This document shows positions 63,994 through 64,000 of a stretch of DNA of 64,000 nt, piece after piece. Each line of letters starts with the position of its first letter. Position 1 is the stretch's first letter. The notes beneath the pieces are model-generated. The model did no database searches. It was not told where the DNA came from and saw only the letters and a list, made by a program, of their open reading frames with translations. This DNA is from Parvibaculum lavamentivorans DS-1. Its GTDB lineage: Bacteria; Pseudomonadota; Alphaproteobacteria; Parvibaculales; Parvibaculaceae. Where the stretch lies: assembly GCF_000017565.1 (NCBI RefSeq), contig NC_009719.1, forward strand, positions 3,021,001 through 3,085,000, given 5' to 3'. The translations under genes and the position numbers were made by a program.

Positions 63994-64000
63994 CAGGACG

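Overview
The window is about 64 kb of GC-rich DNA. Gene content and order point to an alphaproteobacterium, most likely near Parvibaculum or another Hyphomicrobiales-like lineage. That placement rests on recognised gene order (dapA-smpB ... folK-rpoZ-rsh-pyrE-pdxJ-acpS-lepB-rnc-era-recO-parC; pyrB-pyrC'-plsY-dprA-topA-rnr; gatCAB) and on the codon style. It was not tested by any search.

Layout. 1-5.9 kb: a frameshifted MFS transporter, then a small amino-acid catabolism block (threonine-aldolase-like enzyme, divergent TetR regulator with a perfect palindrome between them, a frameshifted L-serine dehydratase, an Lrp-type regulator) and a secreted alpha/beta hydrolase. 5.9-20.6 kb: mainly leftward genes, comprising GST, MFS, an AT-richer HEPN-like orphan, two Nudix paralogues, DUF983, RNase R, topoisomerase I, DprA, PlsY, a degenerate dihydroorotase and aspartate carbamoyltransferase. 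20.6-25.9 kb: AidB-like acyl-CoA dehydrogenase, a DUF429 protein, an intact IS1595-type insertion with perfect 24-bp ends and an 8-bp target duplication, an AEC transporter and RuvX.

25.9-37.4 kb: gatCAB, a histone-H1-like Lys/Ala/Pro protein, two Ure2p-type GST paralogues around a small secreted protein, a Sel1-type protein, TesB, tRNA-Ser(GCU), a TetR gene followed by a 30-bp palindromic operator and a hydrolase, a GPH/MFS symporter and a TRIC-like channel. 37.6-43.4 kb: an osmotic-stress neighbourhood with an MscS channel, a two-gene methylation pathway from glycine to betaine (GSMT and SDMT, overlapping by 14 nt), a chain of hairpins ending in a terminator, an orphan methyltransferase and a Na/Pi cotransporter.

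43.4-61.4 kb: housekeeping genes for cell wall (Slt, DapA), trans-translation (SmpB), DNA repair (family-5 UDG, RecO), folate (FolK), stringent response (RpoZ, Rsh), pyrimidine (PyrE), PLP (PdxJ), lipid and secretion (AcpS, LepB), RNA and ribosome (RNase III, Era) and topoisomerase IV (ParC). 61.4-64 kb: a GIY-YIG nuclease ORF bracketed by identical 41-bp repeats, a membrane-anchored hypothetical protein and a TRAP-type permease that runs to the window edge.

Most noteworthy are: (i) two copies of a two-hairpin dispersed repeat whose first stem differs in sequence but keeps perfect pairing; (ii) the GIY-YIG gene inside 41-bp repeats; (iii) the betaine-synthesis locus with an unexplained structured RNA region next to a third methyltransferase; (iv) a dihydroorotase homologue lacking its metal ligands; (v) single-base frameshifts in two otherwise intact genes within the first 4 kb. 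No CRISPR array, prophage or rRNA operon was seen.
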